From Protofrankia sp. CiP1_Cm_nod1 (lineage in GTDB: Bacteria; Actinomycetota; Actinomycetes; Frankiales; Frankiaceae): 37,171 nucleotides of DNA. Numbering within the stretch: the stretch's first letter is position 1; each line of letters opens with the position of its first letter. The stretch is from contig NZ_CAKKTM010000027.1 of NCBI RefSeq assembly GCF_920888515.1, positions 1 to 37,171 on the forward strand. The letters are read 5' to 3'. The notes below the pieces were generated by a model. It saw only the letters and a list, made by a program, of their open reading frames with translations. It was not told where the DNA came from and made no database searches. A program made the translations under genes and the position numbers. Shown here in pieces: positions 26,101-33,264 of the stretch.

Positions 26101-27148
26101 GATCAGTAGTCTCGCCGACGTCATCAACGTGGGGTTCACTCCGGACGGCCGTTCGCTGGCTGTGGTCAGCAGCAACGCCGACAACTCCCTGGGGCTGTGG
26201 GACGTCGGTGACCGGGTCCGGCCGTCGTTGCATGGTCCGCCGGTGACCGGCCCGCCGGAGCCCAGCCGGTTCACAGGGTCGCTGGCGGTCGGGCCGGACG
26301 GGCGTACCGTCGCCGTCGGCGGCATGGACGGCACCGTGCACCGCTGGGACATCACCGACCCTCGGCATCCGGTGCGGCTCGACCCGCCACTGACCGGCCC
26401 TACCGGGAACTCCCAGTCCATCGCCTTCACTCCCGACGGACGTGTCCTCGCCGCCGGCGGCAACGATCACATGGTCTGGCTGTGGGACGTCAGCCAGCCC
26501 CGGAGTCCCCGTCATCTCGCCACGCTGACCGGCCCGGACAACTACGTGTTCTCGGTGGCGTTCAGCCCGGACGGGCGCACCCTCGCCGCCGGCAGCGTCG
26601 ACCGGACCGTCCGGCTCTGGGACGTCACCGACCCTCGGCACCCGACCGTGCTGGGTGCGCCGCTGACCGGCCCGGACAGCTACGTGCTCTCGGTGGCGTT
26701 CAGCCCGGACGGACGTACCCTTGCCGCGGGCAGCGCCGACAGGACGGTCTGGTTGTGGGACGTGGCCAGGACTGATCGTCCCCGTCATCTCGCGACGCTC
26801 ACCGGGCCGAGCAACTATGTGTACTCGGTGGCGTTCAGCCCGGACGGGCGAACCCTTGCCGCCGGCAGCTCGGACAAGAGCGTCTGGTTGTGGGACACCA
26901 CCCGCCCCGGGCAGCCACGGCAACTGGCCACGCTGACCTCGTCGGCCGAGGCGATCTATTCGGTGTCCTTCAGCCCGGGCGGTGTGCTGGCCGCCGGCGG
27001 GGAGAACCATGCGGTCCGGCTGTGGGACACCGGCCTCGAGCGGGTGGCGGCGTCCATCTGCTCGACCGGCGGGGACCCGATCACGTCCGCCGAGTGGGAG
27101 CGGTACATCGAGGGGAAGCCCTACCGTCCGCCGTGCCGGAGGCGCTGA
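23111..27148 (+). CDS. HTH-nSTAND1 NTPase-transmembrane-WD40 protein
   Basis: 1345 residues. Residues about 18-75 are a helix-turn-helix ([20 protein letters not shown]). From about 110 comes an nSTAND1 NTPase: [20 protein letters not shown], Walker A [11 protein letters not shown] with K159, and Walker B [10 protein letters not shown] with D257. A winged-helix/TPR-like arm follows ([19 protein letters not shown]). A transmembrane helix lies near 602-625 ([20 protein letters not shown]). Fourteen WD40 repeats of the form [25 protein letters not shown] (about 690-1320) make two seven-blade propellers, ending with [13 protein letters not shown]. The propellers, probably outside the membrane, would sense a ligand and the NTPase would switch. 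ATG 23111 is chosen because the HTH starts soon after. The repeats are very similar in DNA, which implies recent copying. It is monocistronic. Confidence 0.92.
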   Translation: [1345 protein letters not shown]

Positions 27149-27862
27149 TCCTGCTACTGATCATACTACTTGTAGTCGCTGAGACCGTACTCATAGCGAT
27201 CGCGAGCGGGGTTGTCTGGACCGCGCAGCCTGTCCGGAGGCTCTCCCGTCCGACAATCATCACTATCTGATCTTTAGTACGTCCGTACGGACCTGTACGG
27301 GCATTCGCCGACCCCTTCCCGCGCCTCCCGAGCGGCTCTTCACTGGGTTCACACCCACCCAGCCTCACGGCCCGGCCGACGCCGGTGCCTCCTCGTGGCG
27401 GAAGAGCGATAGCCGGAAGGGGGACTCCCGATGGACTCCGAGTGAGCGGAACTTCATGGCAGGCCGTGCGGGCTGGGGCAGGTGGACCTGCGAAAATGGC
27501 TGACCGTCAGGATTCAGAGACGTCCTGTCGCTAGTTTTTTTGTTTGGAAGTAGTTTTTTGCCACCTGATGGTGTGTGCCTGGTTACTTTTGGGTGCCGAG
27601 CCGTCGAGGGTGGCAGCCAATCGCGGTCGACCGGTCGGTCGACGGGCCGGCCATCGCTGATTTTTTGGCTATTCGCCCGCCGGCTCTCATCCGGCTGGCC
27701 ATTATTTGTCATTCTTTTGGCAACTCGACTTCCAGACGGGCAATCTGGCATCCGAGGCGCCGGCTCCATCCGGGGGAGTCCGACGGCCAATCTTGCGTTG
27801 TGTCCGTAGTCCTCTACTATTGCGGCGAACGTGAGGACGCGGCCGATGGGGGGCTGTACGGT
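27149..27862. other. 700-bp interval with palindrome and T-rich tracts
   Basis: No supported gene. GTCCGTACGGAC (27281-27292) is a perfect 12-bp palindrome and is flanked by GTAC on both sides. Two T-runs (27532-27540 and 27551-27556) lie in an unusually AT-rich stretch from 27520 to 27730. GTCGAC copies enclose CGGTCG near 27627-27645. The frame of the next gene stays open back to 27575, but that part has no domain character. The interval probably contains a long leader or promoter. Confidence 0.45.
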
Positions 27863-28822
27863 ATGGATGACGACCAGATGATCAAAGAGCTGTGCGAGAT
27901 CCGCCGCGGCCGAGGTCTGCTGGCCGAGGACATCCACGCCCGTATAGGGCCGCGTCTTCGCTTGTCCTGCGACATTTCCGCGGGTGACCCGCCGTCGGTC
28001 GCGCGGCGGAAGCTGGTGCTCTGTCTCACCGAGCTGTGCGGCCGGCTCCCGTCCGATCTTCGCCTGGCCGTCCTCGCCACGCTGGCGCTGCACGAAGAGA
28101 CAGATCAGAAGTTTCTGCACGAACGGATGGCGTGGCTGGCCAAGCAGTTCGGCGACTCCACCCGTACCGCACGCCGTCGCATGGACGAGGGTTTCCGGAT
28201 GCTCGCCGAACAGATCACCGGCGCGGCTGACACTCCAGGCGGACGTCACAACGAGTACGTGCCGGACGGATGGTATGTCGAGTCCCTGAAATCGATGCTT
28301 CGTTTCGATCTCGAGGTTCCCCGGCTGACCGAGGAACGCCGGATCGTGGCGACCGTCGACGAACTGGACGAGATCATCGCCTCCCTGAGCGTCCGGCCCG
28401 GACCGGAACGCGGTGCAGCCGAACGTGAGATCCACGCGGAGATGGTCCATGGCGGTGAGATAATCGAGTGCCACCGCCCCGGGCCGGACTACGCCCGGTT
28501 CGTCATCCGCCTGCCCCGGCCGCTCAGGCTCGGCGAGCGCCACGAGTATGCGGTGCAGTTCACCGCATACCCACGGGAAGAGCTCCGGCCGTACTATCTC
28601 CTGACCCCGCTGCGCCGCTTCGACCGGTTCAGCCTCAAGGTCAGGTTCGGCGCCGGTCGGCTGCCCGGCAAGCTGTGGCGGCTGAACGGCGAGCATCCGA
28701 GAATAGCGGACGAGTTCACCCCGAACGACGACCTGCTGGAAGTCGACTCCATCGGCGAGGTCCAGACGGAGTTCTTCAGTCTCCGGCAGGGGCTGAGATA
28801 CGGCGTGCAATGGTCCTTCTAG
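27863..28822 (+). CDS. Uncharacterised actinobacterial protein with helical N-terminus and beta-rich C-terminus
   Basis: 319 residues from ATG 27863. Residues 1-125 are helical (MIKELCEIRRGRGLLAEDIH; ELCGRLPSDLRLAVLATLAL; DQKFLHERMAWLAKQFGDST; RTARRRMDEGFRMLAEQ). This block recurs in actinobacterial proteins and looks like a regulatory or effector-associated module, without a clear DNA-binding helix. Residues 150-319 are beta-rich (IHAEMVHGGEIIECHRPGPD; LGERHEYAVQFTAYPREELR; FSLKVRFGAGRLPGKLWRLN) and end with GLRYGVQW. I cannot assign a function. Its neighbours (nSTAND1-WD40 upstream, kinase island downstream) suggest signalling. An earlier in-frame start is possible, but that extension looks random. 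A GC-rich hairpin ends the gene. Confidence 0.78.
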   Translation: MDDDQMIKELCEIRRGRGLLAEDIHARIGPRLRLSCDISAGDPPSVARRKLVLCLTELCGRLPSDLRLAVLATLALHEETDQKFLHERMAWLAKQFGDSTRTARRRMDEGFRMLAEQITGAADTPGGRHNEYVPDGWYVESLKSMLRFDLEVPRLTEERRIVATVDELDEIIASLSVRPGPERGAAEREIHAEMVHGGEIIECHRPGPDYARFVIRLPRPLRLGERHEYAVQFTAYPREELRPYYLLTPLRRFDRFSLKVRFGAGRLPGKLWRLNGEHPRIADEFTPNDDLLEVDSIGEVQTEFFSLRQGLRYGVQWSF

Positions 28823-28837
28823 CAATGCCCCGCCGGC

Positions 28838-28861
28838 TGCCGGCCGTATGCACGGCCGGCA
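28838..28861 (+). terminator. GC-rich hairpin terminator after the 27863-28822 gene
   Basis: TGCCGGCCGT (28838-28847) pairs perfectly with ACGGCCGGCA (28852-28861) across a 4-base loop, 16 bp past the stop codon. There is no T-run after it, which is common for actinobacterial terminators. Confidence 0.6.
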
Positions 28862-29103
28862 TACCGCGGGCGGCTGGTACTGGTTCACCGTCGCGGCCAC
28901 TCCCACCGGACGACCGGCCGGTGAGCCCCGGCTGGAGAAAGGCCGGCCGGCGGCAACACGCCGACGAGCATACTTCGCGGGCCCCGCAGCCGGCCGGATC
29001 CGGGGGCTGTCCCCCCGACCTGGCCCGCTCGCTGGCCATCCCGCCCCGTGCCGGTGTTGTTTTGGTGCGGTAAGCGGTTCACGAGGCCCACGGAGGAGAG
29101 GCC

Positions 29104-29379
29104 ATGCACTGGGGAGCATACGAGGTGTTCTCGGTCCTGTCCGGGATCGTCTTCATAGGGATGGTTTTTCTGCCGACAGCACGGGGCCGGGACCGCCTGT
29201 CCTGCGCTGCCGGCGGTATCGCCTTCATTGGCTACGGCGTGTATGTGGCCGGTCAGGACTCCGGCACGTTCGTGTTCCCGTCCATCATATTCGTGCTGCC
29301 GTTCCTGGCGGTCGGCTACGTTCTTTTCTCCTTGTTCGACCGCGGTCGCCGGAATCCACCGCCGGGGCCACGGGCATAG
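29104..29379 (+). CDS. Small three-helix membrane protein
   Basis: 91 residues with three hydrophobic segments: YEVFSVLSGIVFIGMVFLP, then LSCAAGGIAFIGYGVYVAG, then FVFPSIIFVLPFLAVGYVLF, and a basic C-terminal tail (DRGRRNPPPGPRA). The strong GGAGGAGAG 5 bases before ATG 29104 supports translation. No family is recognised. It is the first gene of the co-directional run leading to the kinase, 139 bp before the kinase start, and could be a small partner or accessory membrane subunit. Confidence 0.78.
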   Translation: MHWGAYEVFSVLSGIVFIGMVFLPTARGRDRLSCAAGGIAFIGYGVYVAGQDSGTFVFPSIIFVLPFLAVGYVLFSLFDRGRRNPPPGPRA

Positions 29380-29518
29380 CGGGCGGCGGCGCTGGCGGCA
29401 GTGCCGTGCTGGTCGTCCAGGAGGATGTCAGGAGCCTCATCAGGACCGGTCCGTACGCACCGCCGGCAACGAGAAGAAGCATTGTGTGAATCATGGAACA
29501 CTGTGGGGGAACAGGCAG

Positions 29519-31468
29519 ATGAGCAGTGCCCTGTGGGCGGGGCCCGAACAGGAACCGGACGCCTACCAGCTGATCGAGTCCCTCGGCGCCGGGGGCGAGG
29601 GGGACGTCTGGCGGGCGGTGCGACCGCTCTCGGAGGGGGGAGCGGGCAGCAGCGTCGTCGCCGTCAAGGACTTCGGGCCGGTCATCGGAGCGACACCGGA
29701 TATCGAGCGTTCCTGGTCGCGGCACGTCTCGTTGCTGCAGGCGTTGAAGCATCCCGGGATCGTCCGCGTTTTCGGCGGCTTCCTCGGCGCGCCACGGCAC
29801 TGGCAGGGAGACGTCCAGCCCGGCGTCGCGCCACACAGGTACCTGGTCATGGACTACGTCGAAGGAACCTCGCTCGGGCAGTGGCTTCTGACCCACGGCG
29901 ACGCGGACCTGTCGACGCGTGTCCGCTTCGCCCGGCAGCTGGCCACGGCCCTCGACTACCTGCACAGCGGGAAGGACACCAACGGTGTTCCGGTAGCGCA
30001 CGGTGACGTCAAGCCGGGCAACCTGCTCGTGCAGGACGACGGCAGCGTGATCCTGGTCGACTTCGGCCTGGCCAATCTCGCGGACGGCACGGCCCGGCTG
30101 GGCATGGGCAGCCCTGGCTATATCGCGCCGGAGCTGCTCGCGGCCGGGAACGCGGCGCGGCCGACGCCGGACAGCGACCGGTACGCGTTCGCGGCGACCG
30201 TCGTCTATCTGCTCACCGGCCAGCCGCCCGTGCACTATCCCGACGCTTCGGGCTGGCCACGCGACGTGGACCGGGCCGCGACCAGGGCCGCGCTCGCCGC
30301 CAGCCCGCTGCTGTGGAACGTGCCGTTCCTCGCGGACCTGGTGCTGGAAGGGCTCGCGCACGAGCCCGGTGACCGGCCACGGGAACTCGCTCGCTGGCTG
30401 TCCGGCGTGGGCTCGCAGACGATCACATCATCGTCACTGCCACCGGCGCCGACCTCCCCCGGGTTCGGGGCGGGACAACCGGACAGATCGACAGTGATCG
30501 TCCCCGGACCCGTCGGGCCTGGTGGGCCTGGTGGGCCTGGTGGGCCTGGTGGGCCTGGTGGGCCCTTCGGGCCTGGTGGGCCCGGGATCGTGCCCCCGCC
30601 ACCCGTTGGCCGGAAGCCGCGGGTCAGGATGCGTGTCGTGGTCACCCTCGCGCTGGCCGCGACAATCATGCTCGTGGCGGGTGCCGCTGTCGCGCTGCCC
30701 CGGCTCAGGGACGCGGACAAGCCCGCGGCCGGGTCCGTCATATCCGGTAGGGGGCCGGGGCCCGCGTCGGTCTCCGCGGCTCCGCTGCCCCAGGCTTCCG
30801 CCAGCCCCAGCCCCAGCCCTACGCCGTCCGCGGCACCCACCGGCGGGCCGATGCCGTCGGTTGTCAACGTCACGCTTGTACAGGCCCGACAGGCACTGAT
30901 CCAGAATGGCGTCCAGGTCGTCGTCAAGGAGAAGCTGGACCCCAGCGCGACCGACAACACGGTGCTGGTCCAGGATCCCCCGGCGGGAACCCGACTGGAA
31001 GCCGGGCAGCAGGTGACGCTGACCGTGGCACGCCAGCCCGCGCTGGTCTATCTCAGCGACGTGCGTGCCGTCGCCGGTGACCCCTCCACGGGCTCCAAAA
31101 CCGTCAATGGGAAGACCTATCCGCATTCGCTGTACACGTGTACTCGCCGTTCGTCGAGTTTCGAGTTCGATCTCGGACGGCACTATCGGACGTTTCAGGC
31201 CACGGCAGGTATTGCCGATGACGCGTGGGACAGCTCGATAAGAATTCTGTACGAGGTGTTCGTGGACGGCTCGCCCGCCTATCGGAAGGATATCGGCTTC
31301 GGTGAATCCGTCCCCATCAGCCTCGATCTCACCGGAGTGCTCCGACTCAAACTCACGCAGACGTTCGTCAGCGGCAATAAGAACGGATCCTGTGATTACA
31401 ATGTGTGGGGGGATGCCCGGCTGCTGGGGGTTCCGAGCGAGGTGCCCACCCCGACGCCGGGGACATGA
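29519..31468 (+). CDS. Ser/Thr protein kinase with PASTA and NPCBM-like ectodomain
   Basis: 649 residues. The kinase (20-290) has glycine loop LGAGGEGDVWRAV, lysine K50 in VAVKDF, catalytic loop AHGDVKPGNLL (D163; HGD instead of HRD), VDFGLANL (D181) and GSPGYIAPELL. A linker with GPG repeats (DNA unit GGGCCTGGT, from about 30517) leads to a membrane helix near 371-395 (VVVTLALAATIMLVAGAAVA). Outside are a Ser/Pro stretch, one PASTA unit (445-510: VNVTLVQARQALIQNGVQVV; LVQDPPAGTRLEAGQQVTLT) and a jelly-roll NPCBM-like domain (SFEFDLGRHYRTFQATAGIA; DAWDSSIRILYEVFVDGSPA). It would sense cell wall or sugar ligands and phosphorylate cytosolic targets. HGD kinases usually lack the activation-loop arginine switch. 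The stop overlaps the next gene (ATGA at 31465-31468). Confidence 0.93.
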   Translation: MSSALWAGPEQEPDAYQLIESLGAGGEGDVWRAVRPLSEGGAGSSVVAVKDFGPVIGATPDIERSWSRHVSLLQALKHPGIVRVFGGFLGAPRHWQGDVQPGVAPHRYLVMDYVEGTSLGQWLLTHGDADLSTRVRFARQLATALDYLHSGKDTNGVPVAHGDVKPGNLLVQDDGSVILVDFGLANLADGTARLGMGSPGYIAPELLAAGNAARPTPDSDRYAFAATVVYLLTGQPPVHYPDASGWPRDVDRAATRAALAASPLLWNVPFLADLVLEGLAHEPGDRPRELARWLSGVGSQTITSSSLPPAPTSPGFGAGQPDRSTVIVPGPVGPGGPGGPGGPGGPGGPFGPGGPGIVPPPPVGRKPRVRMRVVVTLALAATIMLVAGAAVALPRLRDADKPAAGSVISGRGPGPASVSAAPLPQASASPSPSPTPSAAPTGGPMPSVVNVTLVQARQALIQNGVQVVVKEKLDPSATDNTVLVQDPPAGTRLEAGQQVTLTVARQPALVYLSDVRAVAGDPSTGSKTVNGKTYPHSLYTCTRRSSSFEFDLGRHYRTFQATAGIADDAWDSSIRILYEVFVDGSPAYRKDIGFGESVPISLDLTGVLRLKLTQTFVSGNKNGSCDYNVWGDARLLGVPSEVPTPTPGT

Positions 31469-32325
31469 TGTCCGTCGAACCAAGGCATGATGGCCCGGCC
31501 GGCGGTGGTGCTCCTGCCCTGGCCGTGTTCTACCGCCGGGCCGCCGGTCTGAACCGGGAGACCGACCCTCGGGAGAACACCCTTCACGTCGACGACCGAT
31601 GGGTCCTCACCGGCAGGCGGACCTTCGGTTTCGGCCGGGCTCCCGCCGGGGTCGACATCGCCGTGAAACTCGTGGACGACAGTGGCACGCAGGACCCGGC
31701 CGTCCCGCGTCTCGCGGGCCGGATCGCCGCACCCGACGGCCGATGGACGCTGACGAACCACGCCACCGGCAAGACCAAGATTTATCTGACCGCGCCCGGT
31801 CTCTATCGGGAGATCATCAAGGACAGTCCGGGCGAGGTCCTCGTCCGCACCTGGCAGATGGTCGCTATTCGCGCGTCCGGTGGTGATATCGAGCATCGGT
31901 TCACCCTTGTCATTGGTGGGCCCGGCGCGGGAGCGGGGGCCGTTCATGCCGCCAACATGGCGGGCCTCTGGGAAACCGGTGCCCCGACGACGTCCAGTGT
32001 CGGGGCACCGGCGTGGAGCCACGGGGACCGGCGGACCCTCGCCGCCTACTGCTATCCGGAACTGCACGGCCTGCCACCTCGTGTCCGGGAACGCGGCGCG
32101 CAGACGCTGCTCCTGCTCGACCGGGAGCTCACGGAAGCGTCGCGGAAATGGCTGGAGAAACAGCTCGGCCGGCTACGGAAGGACGCCTCCGCCCGCCTCG
32201 GCGTCGACCTCCAGGGCGAGCGCGGGACACCTGAGTTCATCGAGTACATCCTGGCGAACCGCGGGCTGCTGATGGATGCGCTCCGCGAACTCGACAGCCG
32301 GCCGACCCGGAAACTACAGCGGTAG
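31465..32325 (+). CDS. FHA-like protein coupled to the kinase
   Basis: 286 residues from ATG 31465 (a second ATG follows at 31468), overlapping the kinase stop by 4 bp. Residues about 30-160 are beta-rich with an FHA-like layout: WVLTGRRTFGFGRAPAGVDI, then VPRLAGRIAAPDGRWTLTNH followed by ATGKTKIYLTAP, resembling the GR-x-R...R-H...N pattern, though the classical S/H residues are degenerate. The C-terminal 100 residues are helical and basic (YCYPELHGLPPRVRERGAQT; LLLLDRELTEASRKWLEKQL; RGTPEFIEYILANRGLL). It could recognise phosphothreonine on the kinase or its targets. The assignment is tentative. Tight coupling implies a direct functional link with the kinase. Confidence 0.75.
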   Translation: MMSVEPRHDGPAGGGAPALAVFYRRAAGLNRETDPRENTLHVDDRWVLTGRRTFGFGRAPAGVDIAVKLVDDSGTQDPAVPRLAGRIAAPDGRWTLTNHATGKTKIYLTAPGLYREIIKDSPGEVLVRTWQMVAIRASGGDIEHRFTLVIGGPGAGAGAVHAANMAGLWETGAPTTSSVGAPAWSHGDRRTLAAYCYPELHGLPPRVRERGAQTLLLLDRELTEASRKWLEKQLGRLRKDASARLGVDLQGERGTPEFIEYILANRGLLMDALRELDSRPTRKLQR

Positions 32326-32431
32326 CCGGCCATGCCCGGAACCGCTCCGGCCGCGGCTTCGATCCGTATCCACACCCGTAACCCGTGTGTCCCCGCCCAC
32401 CTGTCCCGACCCTCGTCCGTCAAGGAGAAAC

Positions 32432-33133
32432 ATGAGCTATCCACCCGATCCCAACAGCCCGTACGGCGGGCAGCCAGAAGCACAGCCGGGTTATGGCCCA
32501 CCGCAGGGGCCGTCGCCAGGATATGCACCACAGCCGGGCTATGCGCCGCAGGAGCCGCAGCCGGGCCATGGCTGGCCGCAGGGGCCGCCGCCCGGTTACG
32601 GCTACCCGTACAACCAGGGCTATCAGGGGCAGAACCCGCCCTACGGGTACGGCGCACCGGTGCGGACGGACTATGCGCACTGGGGCCTGCGGGTTCTGGG
32701 CGCCGTCGTGGACTGGCTGGTCTTCGGTCTGGTGCCCACGATCCTGTATTTCGTCGGCGCCGGCATGGCGGTGAGCAGTATCGCATCCTCGTACGACCCC
32801 TATGGTGATTACGACTCCTATGGCTCCTCCTCCTCTTCCGCCGGGAGCGCGCTGATAATCCTCGGATTTGTCGCCGGCATTGCCTCTTTTTTTCTCATGT
32901 CCTACTTCGAGGGCACCCGTGGCCAGACGCCGGGCAAGCGTGTCGCGAAGATCAAACTGATCCGGGAAGCCGATGGCCAGCCGCTCGGCTTCGGCCTGGC
33001 CATCGTCCGCCGCATCTGCCACTTCCTGGACGGCCTGCTGTTCTGCATCGGTTACCTGCTGCCCCTCTGGGACGAAAAAAAGCAGACCATCGCCGACAAG
33101 ATCATAAAATCACTCGTCATCAGAACCGAATAA
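32432..33133 (+). CDS. RDD-family membrane protein with PGY-rich N-terminal tail
   Basis: 233 residues. Residues 1 to about 75 are a low-complexity PGY tail (YPPDPNSPYGGQPEAQPGYG). The RDD domain follows: YAHWGLRVLGAVVDWLVFGL (R and D of the motif), hydrophobic LVPTILYFVGAGMAV, a Ser/Tyr/Asp/Gly-rich loop, then SALIILGFVAGIASFFLMSY, TRGQTPGKRVAKIKLIREAD, and RRICHFLDGLLFCIGYLLPL. RDD proteins are membrane proteins, some with ion-transport roles. The start is ATG 32432 with AAGGAGA upstream. It lies 106 bp after the FHA-like gene on the same strand and shares the tail type of the 17331 TM2 protein. Confidence 0.92.
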   Translation: MSYPPDPNSPYGGQPEAQPGYGPPQGPSPGYAPQPGYAPQEPQPGHGWPQGPPPGYGYPYNQGYQGQNPPYGYGAPVRTDYAHWGLRVLGAVVDWLVFGLVPTILYFVGAGMAVSSIASSYDPYGDYDSYGSSSSSAGSALIILGFVAGIASFFLMSYFEGTRGQTPGKRVAKIKLIREADGQPLGFGLAIVRRICHFLDGLLFCIGYLLPLWDEKKQTIADKIIKSLVIRTE

Positions 33134-33148
33134 CTTCGGCCCGGCAGT

Positions 33149-33168
33149 CACATGTGCATGCACCTGTG
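33149..33168. promoter_or_regulatory. 20-bp near-perfect palindrome, CACATGTGCATGCACCTGTG
   Basis: Nine of ten base pairs match about a centre at 33158/33159. It lies 16 bp after the RDD stop and about 95 bp before the propeller gene, so it is well placed as an operator for the downstream genes or as a short terminator. No regulator is identified. Confidence 0.5.
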
Positions 33169-33264
33169 ATCTTCCTGTCGCAGGTACCCGCCGTCGGTGG
33201 AAATAGGTGGTGATTCCTGTGTCGTGGACAGCGTGGTAGGGCATGTGAAATCGGAGGAGGGGCT

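Noticed and set aside
24455-27010. 851-codon minus-strand open frame
   Set aside because: It is antisense to the WD40 repeats and its periodic Arg/Gly/His content mirrors them.
27365-29119. 584-codon minus-strand open frame
   Set aside because: It runs antisense to the well-supported 27863-28822 gene and its residues show no domain; high GC keeps antisense frames open.
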